Program-made: the position numbers and the translations under genes | NCBI GenBank assembly: GCA_028622995.1 | Contig: JAJQJQ010000017.1 | Span: 2,666,001 to 2,730,000, forward strand | Length of the DNA stretch: 64,000 nucleotides | Direction: 5' to 3' | Origin: Panagrolaimus kolymaensis | Lineage: Eukaryota; Nematoda; Chromadorea; Rhabditida; Panagrolaimidae | The notes under the pieces: model-generated | The model's database searches: none | What the model saw: only the letters and a program-made list of their open reading frames with translations | What the model was told of the DNA's origin: nothing | Part shown: one piece after another, positions 13,178 to 25,179 of the stretch | How the letters are laid out: every line of letters begins with the position of its first letter | Numbering within the stretch: position 1 is the stretch's first letter

Positions 13178-16100
13178 AGGCATTATCCATTTCTTTACCA
13201 TGTGTATGCTGCGTACACAAACAAATACATATATTTTTTTGTTAACACTTTTTTGTTTCCACTTTTTTTTGTTATTGCCGTAAATTGGATTGAAAATGCG
13301 CTGGCGGATCTCTCATGCAAAAAAAGAAAAGAAAGCAAACTTAAAGCTTTTTTACATTTTCCATTGTTTCAAATGCTTGCTACAATTTTTTGTTTTGTTT
13401 TGTTTCTTCTTTTGAAGTATGTATATTTTATTTTTTTCTGTGTTCTGAAATAAAAAACCTTTCCTTTTTTTTATATTTTGCTTTTTTAAATTTTCAAAGA
13501 GAAAGAAAATAAATAAAATCTGACACGATATTCTTTTACAGCAACAAAGAGAAAAAGGATACTAATTAGACGACGAAAAAAGTTAAGCTTAATTTCCCTT
13601 CTCATCTAAAAAGTATCCGCTGTGACTTTTTATAGAAAAAAATTATTTCTTCATTTTTTATTCTTTGAATTTAAAAGCGTTTTGATCATACATTTTTTTA
13701 AGCCTTCGAGAGACTCCCGCATTTTTAAAAAGGTTCACTTAAGTTTTTAATGTTTTTAAAAAGGGCGAAAATAATTTTTGTTGTTTTATTTTTTAACTTT
13801 TTGAAAAAACAATAAACAAAAAAGCAAATGAGCGTAAAGTAAAGCCAACCATAAACCGTGGGTTTTTTAAAGGAACAAGACTATTTGATGCCTTTTCGAA
13901 AATTTCGATACTGGGGCTGGGAGGAAGAGTTGGGGCGGCGCGTGTTTGAATTACCGTGTCACCTACTGCCTTACACGGTAATTCAAACACGCGCCGCCCC
14001 AACTGTTCCTCCCAGCCCCAGTATCGAAATTTTCGAAAAGGCATCAAATAGTCTTGTTCCTTTAAGCAGCAACTTTTTGCATCCTCAGGCGGTCATTCAT
14101 TTTTTCTTTTGGTTTCCCTTTTTATCTGCCGTCAAAATTTTTTTTCTTTAAATTCCGTCATTGAATAAAAAGTAGCTTTATTTAGATTTCTTTTGGGTTA
14201 AAAAAGGCACATAAATTTAGTAGGTAATTGGGAAATAGGATTATGGTAGTAACACTTTGAATGGTTGGAAGTAGTAGTGGTGGTGGCGTCTATTTTGTTT
14301 ACGGCGGTTTGTAAATTTTTAAAAATAGCTGACGTGACTTTAAATTTTTTTATTTTAAATTTCCTTTTTGTGTTTCGAAATTATGCGATCTATTAGCAAA
14401 GAGAATTTGGAATTGTGTTAGAAGAACAATTCTAATCTAATGTCCCAAGTTATTCTTAAAATTGTTTATTCCTTCTGCCATTTCTTTGGTGCTAAAAATA
14501 ACTTATTTAAAATATAAGCTTTATGATGCGATCTTTATACTTCCTCAATTTTTTAGTTTATATTAAAACTGAAACGAAAAGACTATTAGCTTTAAAGTTT
14601 CAATAAAAAAATCATTTAAGCTTTTTTTTCTGGATTTACGAAGAGCTGCTTTATCTATCTCTATTTCTCTCTTCTTTTCTATTTAAAAAGATACTCAAGT
14701 GGTTTTCTTATTTTTTTCTTATTTGCTTTTTTATTTTTGCACTTTCGTGAAAAAAAGAATAAGAATGTTTCGGGTTTCAATCCATCATCATCGTCGTTTT
14801 TAAAGGAGAAAGGATGATGGTGGTGGACTTATCTAAGGCCTCATAAACACCCCTTCTTTTTCCTTCCGTCGTCTTCCAACTAACCAACTCGTGTGGATTA
14901 ATTACGCCGACAGAAGAAAGGCAAATATATGAGGAATGCAAAAAGATGGAGAAGAAGCTTCAAAAGCAATTCTTTGAAAGCATTATATTTTACGATGCCT
15001 TAGCAATTAGCCCTTCAGGAGAATCATCATTGTTTCATTTCATGTGCCTTCCAAAAAATAAATTTCTTAAAGTTGAGGAAAAGAATAAACCATTAAAGCC
15101 TCTATTTCACGGCGATGCCCTCCTTTCATATTTTCTCCTTGTGTGCTAATCCTCGAATAAACAATGTTTTTTGAAGCGCAGAAGCGCCATAAAAATTTTT
15201 TAAACATAAAACCTCAAAAAGCAAGAAGAAGGAAAAGTGTTCATCCTTGTTTTTTTCTTTCCCGCCTAAGGCGGGAAGAACATATAAAGAGGGAAGGAGT
15301 GCTCCGCCTTTTTCGTTAACATCGGTAAACTTTTTTCGATTCCTTTCAAACAGATGGCATTTTCAAGTCAAGGAAGAAAACCCCCTTACTTTTCAATAAC
15401 ATAACAAATAAATTTGTTCCACCATTTTTGGAATTTATGAAAAAATGGAAAAACGTCGATGTAGTAGTAGATGAAAATAGTGGTTGTGGCGGGGAAAACA
15501 AGGAAGAAAGTACTCTCCTCTTAAACGAAAATGAGGGTGGTGGCAGTCGTTGTTGTTGAGTCAAATGCTTTGACGGATGTTGTCTTGTCTTGGTAGTATA
15601 GTAGATTTCGCCAACCAATGTTGTAGAATATTTGCATAGGGAGTGAGTGGATTAGCCTCTTAAAAGTCAAAGCAGCGAGCCCTCAAGCGATTGTCACCAT
15701 TGAAAGACTCGTTAAAGAAAAAAAAAAGCTTGAGGTAAAAAAAATTTCCTCGCGTCATTTTTCCATAGTTTCGATTCATTCTTTTTTGTTTCAAAAATCT
15801 CAAATGTCGCAAAAATTTCTCTATGTTTGATCCACGTTTTATGTTTTATTATTATATTTTTTTCTTTTCATGTTTTATCCTTTTTTTCTAAAAATTGACA
15901 ACAAATGTTCTTTGTCATTGTTGTTGTCAGTTTATTCGTTTTTTTTTCTTTATTGCAAACACGACAATGCTAAGGGTTGCTAAACAGCCGATTATTCACC
16001 TACCTTTCTTATACTAACAAAGACCCCCACCATAGTAGGAGGAGATATTATCTTTCTTTTTTTTTATTCCTTAGCTTTTACAAAATTGGAGTGGAAAAAT

Positions 16101-16317
16101 TTCCGGTGTAATTTTTTTTCTTCCAAATAGCATCTAGCTCTATCAAAAAAGGAGAGAATGTATGATTTGCTGGCTTTCCATTCAAAATTGCTCATACTTT
16201 TTTTTTCTAAAATCATTTTTTTACTCACGAATTGCGTGTTATTATTTTTGATTAATTTAGTACAAAATAAAGTTTTTGGCTTCTAGTTACATTTGCCTTC
16301 TTTATAATTTTTTACCA
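13178..16317. other. gene-poor intergenic region
   Basis: A 3.1 kb AT-rich stretch with long T/A runs between TTC5 and the GPCR gene. It contains one foldback element (13867-14065). Short open frames such as 14946-15149 and one on the minus strand at 15346-15618 look like chance: no homology, splice context or conserved motif. Promoter sequence of the GPCR gene is probably here, but no motif is clear. Confidence 0.6.
13867..14065. repeat. foldback (palindromic) element A
   Basis: The arms are about 90 bp and almost perfectly complementary, around a loop of about 13 nt (cacctactgcctt). I see one mismatch (aagagtt against aacagtt). The element starts TTAAAGGAACAAGAC and ends with the complement GTCTTGTTCCTTTAA. 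The arms are GC-richer than the surroundings (GGGGCGGCGCGTG). Because of the palindrome the same peptide is readable on both strands, which is not evidence of a gene. Confidence 0.93.
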
Positions 16318-19300
16318 ATGGAATGTGCCGGACTTAATGCGTCTGAGCTTGAAGAAGCCCTTGAACGATACAGTGAGGTAAGAAGCTTTTAAAATATTAC
16401 AGTAAATTTCTTAAAATCATATTTTAACAAAAATTTAAATTAAGCTTGTACTAAACAAAAATATAAAACATCTTTAGAAGATCGATTATATGATACTGCC
16501 ATTAATATTAATAAAAATCGCCTTTTGGTCACAACAACTGCACAAATCTCATTTTTTTCGTTTTTACTTTGTTTCTTGAAGTTTTGACGTAAAATCGCTT
16601 CTGCAAATATTTTAGTTTCCCACAATTTGTTTAAATTTTTTTTCAAAAAGCCTTTATTCAAAGAATTCAAAGCTGTTTTCTTTTTATTTTACGGCAGTTT
16701 TTTCTTCTTTACATTATTGAACCAAAAGAAATCTTCGAAGAAAAAAAGTAATGCAGCATCCCGTCAAATGCAGAGCCTTATTTTTTCATGTTAAACAAAA
16801 CTTATAAGTAGTAACAGCAGGCGACATAATTCCGTATAAAATAAACCTTGGGGCAAAAAAACTGTCGCAAGATGTATTTACATTTTTTTTGTTTCTATTA
16901 TTATCTTCAAAAATAAAATATAAAAGCTTGAAAAACGAGTTTTTTGTAAAAAGTTTTGAATTAACATTCACGGATTAATTGAAATTCTGGAAAAATTTCG
17001 AAAATGATCAAGCCACAAAGTCTTGGCATCATCTATGACTTTTAAAAACGTTAATTTGTTGATCTAGTAAAACATAAAAAATTTTAAACTTTGATACCAG
17101 TAATTTTATTTTAAAAAAACCGCATAGAAAAAGTAATACAAGTTTTATCAAAATAAAACAAAAAAACATAATATAAAAAGAGATCAAAAATATATATAAA
17201 GCTTGAAGTTAATTTTTTAGTATTTACTTGGATGATTCAAGTTGTTGACGAAGTAAACCAAAAATTTCGGATTTGATCCAATCTCGGCTTTTTGGAATAT
17301 AAGTATTAGTTCGACGAGATAAAACTAAGCATGAGATATCAGAAAGACGATCAAGAAATTTGAGTAAATCCGTTGCTTCGTAGGAAATTAAACTTCCAAC
17401 AGGATTAAGCTTCTTTAAATGTTCTTCATATATTTTGCAAATAGCTTCAAGGCAATCGATAGTCGTTTCATAGTCGGTCCAAGTTCGGGATTCAACATTA
17501 TCTGTTGATTGAACCAACAAAATAGTGTGAGACATTTTTAGTCGTTTGTTGAAGCGTTTGAAAAGTCTGCAAAATAGTGATGAATTTAACTACCTTTTTT
17601 CTTTAACAAAAGAAATATGTAAGTATATTTAACAAAGTTAAAAGAACAAAAAGATCGGGATATTTAATAAAAAAAAAGAAGAGAGAACCTGAACGCGAGG
17701 GAAACTAAAAAATTTGGAATGGCAAAAAAAAAAAGCTCTCTTTTCTTCTTTTTTTTAAATATTAAAGCGGGAAGATGCATTTTGCATTTTGCTGGCTGAA
17801 TAAAGCGCACGCTGGAGATGATTACAGTATATAAAAAATAGATGAGATAACAATTTAAATTAATTTTTAATAAAAATATTTTAATTGAAACTAAACTTTT
17901 TCTTTTTATTTTTAGCTTTTTTCCGGTGTTGCTACATGGTATAATGGATTCCACACTTATATATATCACATTTTATGCGTGCTTGGTGTTCTCAGTAATA
18001 TTTCCATTGTTGCAGTATTATTACGACCAAGTATGAGATCAAATCCTTTTAATTTATTTTTAATATTTATTGCAATATGTGATATGACTTTAATGGCATC
18101 ATATTTTGTTTTTAAGCAGGTTAGGATTTTTTCTTATTCTTCTTCAACGAAGCACTTGAAGCTGTTTTTCATATCATATTAATACTTGAACAATTCCATT
18201 ATTTTTTATTATAGGTTCATCACTGTCATCCATTTTATTTTTCATCTGCTTGGATTATTTTTACTTATGCATACGCAACTTTATCAGTTTTTCTTCATAG
18301 TGTTAGCCTTTGGTTAACAGTAAATATGGCAGTTTTACGATATTTAGTGATTAAAGGCAGCGCAACATCGAATCCAAATATGCCTAGATTTAACACATTT
18401 AAAGCTGCTGGAATTAGTATTGCTTTAGCAGTATTTGTATCATTCGCAGGCTCAGCACCAAACATGCTTCGGTATAAAATTCAAGATAATGGACTCCTCC
18501 CAGTTCCCCAATCTTGCACGATGTCGGGTTCACCCTATGCAAAGTTCTATCAAGCAAACGATCAAGTGCGAGCCTTTGTTTTTGTTCAACCAAATTTTTG
18601 GAGTTGTTCATGGGAAAGATTCAGCTTTTGGACGGCAGGAATCTTTCTCAAAGTTGTTCCGTGCGCTTTATTAACGATTTTTATGGCTTTATTAGTTAGA
18701 ATGTTGGTTGAAGCAAAGAATAGAAAATCACGACTTTCACATGGAAGTGGAATGAGTAATGGTGCAAATTCAATGAAAATGAAAACAAAAGCACATGTAA
18801 CACCTTCAAGTGGAAGTAAAACCCAAACGGAACGAACCACCGCCATGTTGGTCTTAATTGTTTTTGTTTTTCTCATCACTGAACTTCCACAAGGTAATTT
18901 ATTTTTTATTCGTGAAAAAAATAGGACTGTGAAAAAGTATTTTTTTGTTGGAAATAATTCAGCTTCATTTTTGTGCAAAATTATGTTATTATTACCAAAA
19001 ATTATTTTATTTTATTTCTAGGTATTTTGGTTATGAAAGTTGGCCTTGATCCACCTTTTCGAATTGCCATGCAGCAAATTGGAGATGTTATTGATTTATT
19101 ATCATTATTAAATTCATCTGTAAATTTTATTCTATATTCCACTATGTCGAATCTATTTCGACGAGAGTTTATTAATGCTTTTCGAGAATGCTGCCCCTGG
19201 GAGAAAATTCTTCAACGTAAAAAGAGTATTCAACGAACAGCTTTAACTCGAAATGGAAGCGCACCTGGTGCCGCAGCTCATACCGCTTCATTGAGAAATC

Positions 19301-19422
19301 AAATCCTTCGAAGTCCGGTAGTATCCAATAAAATTGGAAATGATAATTGTAAAGAACATCATGAGCGTCTCATTGATGTAACTTCAAGTGGTGGTATGGA
19401 ATCTGCTGCTGCAAATGTTTAA
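16318..19422 (+). CDS. DMSR/myosuppressin-receptor-like neuropeptide GPCR
   Basis: Class A (rhodopsin-type) peptide receptor, probably for FMRFamide- or myosuppressin-like peptides, at the neuronal or muscle plasma membrane. Four exons (16318-16377, 17916-18119, 18215-18893, 19022-19422) give 447 residues. An N-terminal exon carries one N-glycosylation site (NAS). TM1 contains CVLGVLSNISIVAVLL and TM2 ICDMTLMASYFVF. The TM3 cysteine is in VHHCHP. The intracellular loop 3/TM6 sequence ERTTAMLVLIVFVFLITELPQG is the hallmark of the DMSR family. TM7 has SSVNFILYSTMS, with NFILY in place of NPxxY. A Ser/Thr-rich tail follows. The first intron (1.5 kb) contains ERH on the other strand. Residual doubt concerns first-exon linkage across the long intron. 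Confidence 0.88.
17224..17535 (-). CDS. ERH: Enhancer of rudimentary homologue (ERH)
   Basis: A small conserved nuclear dimer used as an RNA-processing scaffold. In worms, ERH paralogues take part in small-RNA complexes such as PETISCO. One uninterrupted exon encodes 103 residues, about the same as the human protein (104). Matching family stretches: MSHTILLVQ at the start, RTWTDYET, KIYEEHLKKLNP, LLKFLDRLSDISCLV, TYIPKSRDWIKSEI and LLRQQ. The TAA stop is at 17224-17226. The gene sits antisense within intron 1 of the GPCR gene. Its complete frame and conservation argue against a retrocopy, but the lack of introns means one cannot be excluded. Confidence 0.95.
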   Translation of the reverse strand: MSHTILLVQSTDNVESRTWTDYETTIDCLEAICKIYEEHLKKLNPVGSLISYEATDLLKFLDRLSDISCLVLSRRTNTYIPKSRDWIKSEIFGLLRQQLESSK

Positions 19423-20941
19423 TAAACGATAAATTTAAAAAAACGGTCACTAAATTTTAAACGGGTTTCATTGTTTCTTCTTTTTATAACAAATGTATAG
19501 TTTTGATTTAAATCGCTTTAATTTTAAAACGTAATAAATTAATTATAAATTTTATTTTATAAAAATAATAAATGTTTAATGAACTTAATAAATTTCACAC
19601 GAAAGAATGGAAAATTTGTTTGTTGAATTAGCAAAAGAGTATGCTTAAAGTGAGTAAAGAAAAAGTAAAACATGAGTAAACTTTTTTAATGACCCTTATG
19701 CGTCATTTTCTTAGATGTTTTGAAACTTCTGAAATTACCAAATCAACCACAATTTTGGACATTTGTAAACTGTAATTAAACAAAATCCCTCCACTTTTAT
19801 ATTGATTGTGCAAACCATAAAAAATGCTTGTATTCCAATTATCACATGTCTGACATTTATTTTTTGTTTCCCTAAAAAATCGTTTGAAAACGAATAAAAA
19901 AGTCATTAATTTTTTAAGCTTTTCAATGATGGTTTTGCTGGTAGCAAATTAAAATACTCTGTGGGATACTTTTTTTATTGCGACATTCAACGTCAAAGAA
20001 ATAATAAAACAATTTTCGACCTTTAACGCGCGTTTTATTCCTATTTTTTCAAGTTTCCAATAAATGAAAAGCGATGTGATTAAAAAGTCAAAAATAGATC
20101 GCAATTTTTTTTCTTTTTTTCTTTGCAAATTGGTATCTCATTACGTATTACAAAATGCTTTAAAATGTTTTCCTCCTCCTGTTTTTAGAAATATGTAATT
20201 TTAAATTGAATTCCTCGCTCTTTTTTTCAACCCAAAAATAAAACAACCATTTAAAAGTGTTGTTTTCTCCATTTTTTCTTTTGTGGTTAAAAGTAAAAGT
20301 AAACTAGCTTAATTGTTTCCCGTCATTGAAATTTGAAAAAAAAGAGGAAAATATCGCCGTTGGCTGTTGGAATAAAGGAAAAAAAAGTAAACATTGAAAA
20401 TGGTTAAAGAAATTTATTACTATTACAAGGGTTTATGCTAACAACAATCAAGCGTAATTTAGTATTTACTAAATTTTTAAAAAAATAGGGAATTTTCCAT
20501 GAAAACTAAATTTCCTAATTTGCTGCTATTTTGTTATTGAAAAACAAATATTTATAATAACAAATTAATACTTGTTATTAGTTTTCACAAATTGTATATT
20601 AATGCAAATAAAACTTGCAATTTAGGTGATTTCGTGAATATTAGCACAAGAATCTCAAAGCTGTTGTCTTGCACTAAAAAAAAAGTTTTGAACGTGGTTT
20701 AAAAATCTACACCAATAAAATTTTAAAATTATTGGAAATACTACTCTTGCCATTCTTGTTTTTTTTTTTGTAAAATAAAGATTTTTGTGAAAATAATTTT
20801 TTATCAAACAAAGAAATAAAAAAAACATTTGAATAGTACAAATAGATAAATTTATTTTCAGATTCAAAAAGATTCAGGTTAAATAATAATTTTGTGAGGG
20901 TTTTTTTCCGTTGATAAAAAAAGGTGCCATTGATTTTTTAT
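19423..20941. other. intergenic between convergent GPCR and calpain genes
   Basis: 1.5 kb, very AT-rich, with AATAAA-type signals just after the GPCR stop (for example near 19532). Nothing else coding or repeated was recognised. Confidence 0.6.
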
Positions 20942-23116
20942 TTATGTGATTTGGTTACCTTCAACAATACCGCTGGAATAAACCCTTATTAAAAAATCTG
21001 CTTCGTCGTTTGGTTTATCAGCGAATGGAACGATGAGATAATTGCCAGGGAGTAAGCGGAAACGAGCAGCAATCTAAAAAGTTGTCAAAATAATGTATTA
21101 GCTTTTTGCTTACATGAAACTTACTTCTCGCCTAAATTCGGATATAGAACTACCATGGAGTGGTTTGTTTTGTTTAAAGAATGAACGGCTTTTTCGGCCT
21201 GTTTGGGAGTCAATTTTGTAAATATTGAAACCAATATTAAGCGTATCAAAATCTTGGGATTTGAGTTCACGACGATATTTTTGCAAAAGTGCAATTATTA
21301 CGGTGCACTTTCCATCTTTTTTAATACTTTTGGAAGAGAGTTCTAAGCGAATGGCATATTGAGGATTGTTAGGAAATGTAGCTGAAAGCAAACATTTAGT
21401 TATGGCATATTGTAAATTTTTAAAAGCTTAAATATTTTCTGCTGTTTTCTTACCTTTATTTTCTCGACATCCTCCTGCTGTTTCATGTTTTTTATTCCAT
21501 TTCCCATTGATAACAAAATGCGTCCATTTATTTTTAATTATTTCCATTCCAGTTAACTCCATGATTTCATTCATAACTTCAGGTCCAAAATGGCAAATTT
21601 CTAATAATTCAAAATGAATACAAAAATCTTTGAAAGACATCCAAAATTCTCCATCATCACGAAGGATAAATTCCATTTGATCCTTTTCTTTTTCTGAAAC
21701 ATCTTCCCATTCTTTTGATTTATCTGACCAGGCTCCCTTCCATTCATGTTTATCGCCCCATGGGTTTCGAAGGCGCAATAATAAAGTTTCGCCATCTACT
21801 CGATGATAAATACTGTGTACAGCGGTAATACTATAAGCGTGTTCTCTAACTATACCTTCTTTAGTTATTGTTTCGATTTTATCTTGATCAGAGTAAACGC
21901 TACAACCAAAAAGTGATCCTCTTCGAAATCCACGAATCAGAATTATTGAAAGCTTAAGTTTCTCTTGGACATCCATATCTTTAATTTGAAAATATTCTGT
22001 AAGACCTCCAGTAAAATCTTCCAAAGCTTCGGTGGTCAAGCCTCCCTCTAACGCTTCATAAGAACCATAAAGTTTGGCGTAGGCTTTTTCAAGCAAAGCG
22101 CTCCAAAATTCATTTTTAGACTTTGAATATATGTAATATAATTTTCCATCTACCGTTGGAAGTCGATCATCTATGACAACATCTACCCATTTACCATAGT
22201 TCCAAAAATGAAAATGAAATATCCCAGCATAATTTTTTCTTGTAAAACTTTGATCTGGTGGGACGACGCGATAAAAGAGTTCTTTGCGGGTGGCCAAATT
22301 TGCAATGGCAGCTATCAACCAACAATCACCAAGATGTCCTTGAATCGCATCAAATCGTGATTCACCATCAACAAAAAATTGTGGATCATTGGCGATTTCC
22401 TAAAATATGAAATATAAAATATATGCTTTTTCCATTGGAAATAAATGGCAATTAAATGGGATATTCATGCCAATGAATGTCGAAAGATTTTAGCTTATAT
22501 TACCGCCCGAGCTCCTTATTCATTCATTTATAAAATTTTAAGTAGCAATCTTACATTAGGTCGGAGCCATTTAATTTCTGGTTCTTCTTCGGATGGTCCG
22601 TGAATGTATAAACTCGAAGATTGTGCAGGAAATTCAGGATCTTCGAATAATATTTTTTCATGAAGGCATCTTTCCTTCTCTTCATAAAATACGAGATTGC
22701 AGTTTGGTATTGCTGAATTAGGGAATACAAATGGCACAGTCTGAAATACTTTTCATTAGGATTAGAAAAATTCCAATGAAAATATAATTTTACATCACGC
22801 TTAAATTTTCCATTGTCGATTTTATTCAAAACTATTCTTTTAATATGTGAATTATATCGCCCACCCATATTCAAATAATTAATTCTTTCAATATCATTAT
22901 TCAAGGATGTTTTTATCGCAGGAATGTTTCTAAAAAAAGTTTAATATGGCGTTCAAAATAAAAATTGTTTTAAACCGCTTACGATGAAGGATTTAACAAA
23001 TCTTTATTAACGATATTTGGATCAACGAGCTTCTTTTCATTCTTTTCGGGTGTTGTTGATTTCTTTTTTTCTTCAGCATCAACTCGTCGACGGCGAAAAG
23101 GATTGAAGGATGGCAT
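20942..23116 (-). CDS. calpain-family cysteine protease without EF hands
   Basis: Calcium-regulated intracellular cysteine protease. The N-terminus (MPSFNPFRRRR) is basic and short. The linker/PC1 region has LFEDPEFPAQSSSLY and WLRPN joined to EIANDPQF. The catalytic Cys is in GHLGDCWLIAA (about 22340). The His is in REHAYSI, where the family usually has GHAYS. The Asn is in RLRNPWGD. A C2-like domain III follows (WTHFVINGKWN, GGCRENK, FPNNPQYAIRLEL, LLPGNYLIVPF). The protein stops at EGNQIT without a penta-EF-hand domain, so it is an atypical calpain like several nematode CLPs. Phases fit at the joins S/N (intron 22982-22930), D/T, N/E and K/A. The start is the first ATG, at 23116. Confidence 0.93.
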
Positions 23117-23697
23117 TATCAAAACAAAAAAATAGAAAAAAAATAAACAAGAAACCAAGAAAGATAATTAAATTGCAAGTCAGAATAAATTCTTATACTA
23201 AATTAATAATAATAATGAACGCTATATCATATCATCTGCATCATTTTTTTATGGGTTAATCTTGAGGGCTTTGTTTATAAAAAAATTTGATAAGTAGGAC
23301 CTAAAAGAACCACTTGAAAAAAAATGAAAGAATATTGCTGTGATTTTTATATGTATTGATAATAAAACCAAATAAAATAGAGAAACTAATAATAAATTTA
23401 CTTTTTTTTTCATTACCGTAAACTTTGAATGAATTCCTTTCATAAATAATGATTGCGACCCTAAAATATGAATGAAAACAATAAAAAGAAATGAAACCTT
23501 TAATTTTCCTAACATTTGTGATAAAGTAGGATTCGAATTGTCAAAAAAAGGTTCTTACAATAACTGAATTAAAAATAAAACATAAAGCATTTAAAACCAA
23601 AGTTTCTAAACCTTTTTTTTTGAATGATAATTTTCAAATATTTTCATTTTCCCAAACTCAAGGAAGGAGGCAAAATCGAGAATAAAAAATAAAAAGA
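23117..23697. other. divergent intergenic region
   Basis: 580 bp between the calpain start and the next plus-strand gene; presumably both promoters. AT-rich, with no recognisable motif or ORF. Confidence 0.5.
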
Positions 23698-24113
23698 ATG
23701 CTTCCATTCAATTTTAAATTGAATCTTGAAACTAAAATCAAAAAGAATAATCGAAATCAAAAGAAAGGTCATCCACGAATATTTGAAGTGAGTGTCAACG
23801 TTGATATGCAAGTCATACGTAATATTTTATCATGGGTTTTACCCAAAGTATGTTTATGGAGCTTTTAATTTTTTTTATTATAGAAAGTTTTTAGAAAATG
23901 CCAGAATCGATTCAATCAAAGAAAGAAGAAGAACAAAATCTTAAAACGGCTCAAGAATCATCCGAAGAATTATCATCTAATGGACGCGAACTTCGAACTG
24001 CTGAAAGTTATTGCAATGTTGTAACTGCACGTGAACCTAAAACATCTGATGTTGGATCGCCTGTTCTTCATACAAGTATAGAACGAGATATTATGGAAAA
24101 TTACAAAGAATAA
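23698..24113 (+). CDS. small hypothetical protein
   Basis: I do not recognise the family. Two exons can be read: one from the ATG at 23698 (MLPFNFKLNLETKIKKN...) to a GTATGT donor after WVLPK, and one starting KMPESIQSKKEEEQ and ending with NYKE and TAA. The frame is preserved across the short intron and gives about 120 residues: a basic N-terminus, then a Glu/Ser-rich hydrophilic tail. The second exon also has its own ATG right after TTTTTAG, so a shorter, trans-spliced 71-residue protein is possible instead. No signal peptide or membrane segment. Confidence 0.45.
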
Positions 24114-24199
24114 ATTAATTATTTGATTTTATTGCAACAAACTTTTAAGTATACCTGTGTTATTTACAAATGTTAAATAAATAAAAAATAAATAAATTT

Positions 24200-24908
24200 T
24201 TAACAAAATCTTCGACCATCTTCTGTTTTTTTACATTCTGGAAACGCTAAAATTTTCTCAAATTTTGGTTCAATCGTTTCATTTTCTTCCGTAAAATTAA
24301 TCGTGGCTTCAGTAGTTTCACTTGAAGATGGAAGGAAAGATGTTGTTGTGGCATTTGTTGAAGCCACTGATGGCGGAGCAATGAAAGAATCTTGAAAGAT
24401 TGTACCATTAGTATCGGCATCAATAATAGCTTGTTCAAGATTTAAATGAAGCTCAGCTTCAATTTCACGACTGCTTCTTACAGGTTCTGATGGAACATAA
24501 TCATTGTTTTCTAAACCAAATCCTTTCAAGTCAATAATGGCTTCCTTGTTTTGAGGTACATGAATTAGATTATTGGCAGCTAATCGACTTGGAGTTATGT
24601 CAACTGGGTCATTTGATTCTTCAATTGCTGAAATTTGTGAAAATTTTAACATTTGACCCATTATTACAGTAAACTTTTATTAGCTTGTGGTTTAAAAACA
24701 AACTTTCAGAGCCAAATAAAATCTTATTCTAAAATGAAATAATAAACTTACCATTGTTATTATTACTATTATCAACATCATTTTTAAATGGGGGATTAAT
24801 AAATAAAGTATAAAATAATAAAGCTAAAGCAAAAATAGCTGTCGAGATAGTGACAATTCCAAGAGCGGTATTCATCGTAACAATTGAAAATGGAAAATAA
24901 GAAGCCAT
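24200..24908 (-). CDS. small single-pass membrane protein, unknown family
   Basis: Family not recognised. Exon 1 starts at 24908 with MASYFPFSIVTMN and a hydrophobic segment (GIVTISTAIFALALLFYTLF), then an Asn-rich stretch. A GTAAGT donor joins in phase to AIEESNDPVD in exon 2. The C-terminal half is acidic and Ser/Thr-rich with four N-x-S/T sites, and ends EPKFEKILAFPECKKTEDGRRFC. The layout suggests a type II or signal-anchored surface protein. The same minus-strand frame is also open upstream of the proposed acceptor, so intron retention would start at an inner ATG. Confidence 0.55.
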
Positions 24909-25179
24909 GATGATCGCTTTTAAAAAATAACGGTTTTTTTTTTTTGCAAGAAAAAAACGACTTTGAAAAAAAAGAAGGTTTTATTTCACCCTAGTTTTAA
25001 TTGGGTCAATGCATTGCCTTTTAATTTATTATGTATGTAATTTAGAACACAGGTTCAAGGTCTTTATTTGAAGCTTCTCTCGGAGAAATCAATTGACTTC
25101 AATAATTTTTTCTTCTTAAATTTTCTTTTTTAGTAATAATTATGAATGAAATACCTATTTTTGAAACTATTTAACGCAG

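Noticed and set aside
13793..14151. Open frames on both strands coding nearly the same peptide
   Set aside because: They are produced by the palindrome of element A and have no splice or homology support.
14946..15149. 67-codon plus-strand open frame
   Set aside because: Composition fits random AT-rich sequence; no recognisable domain.
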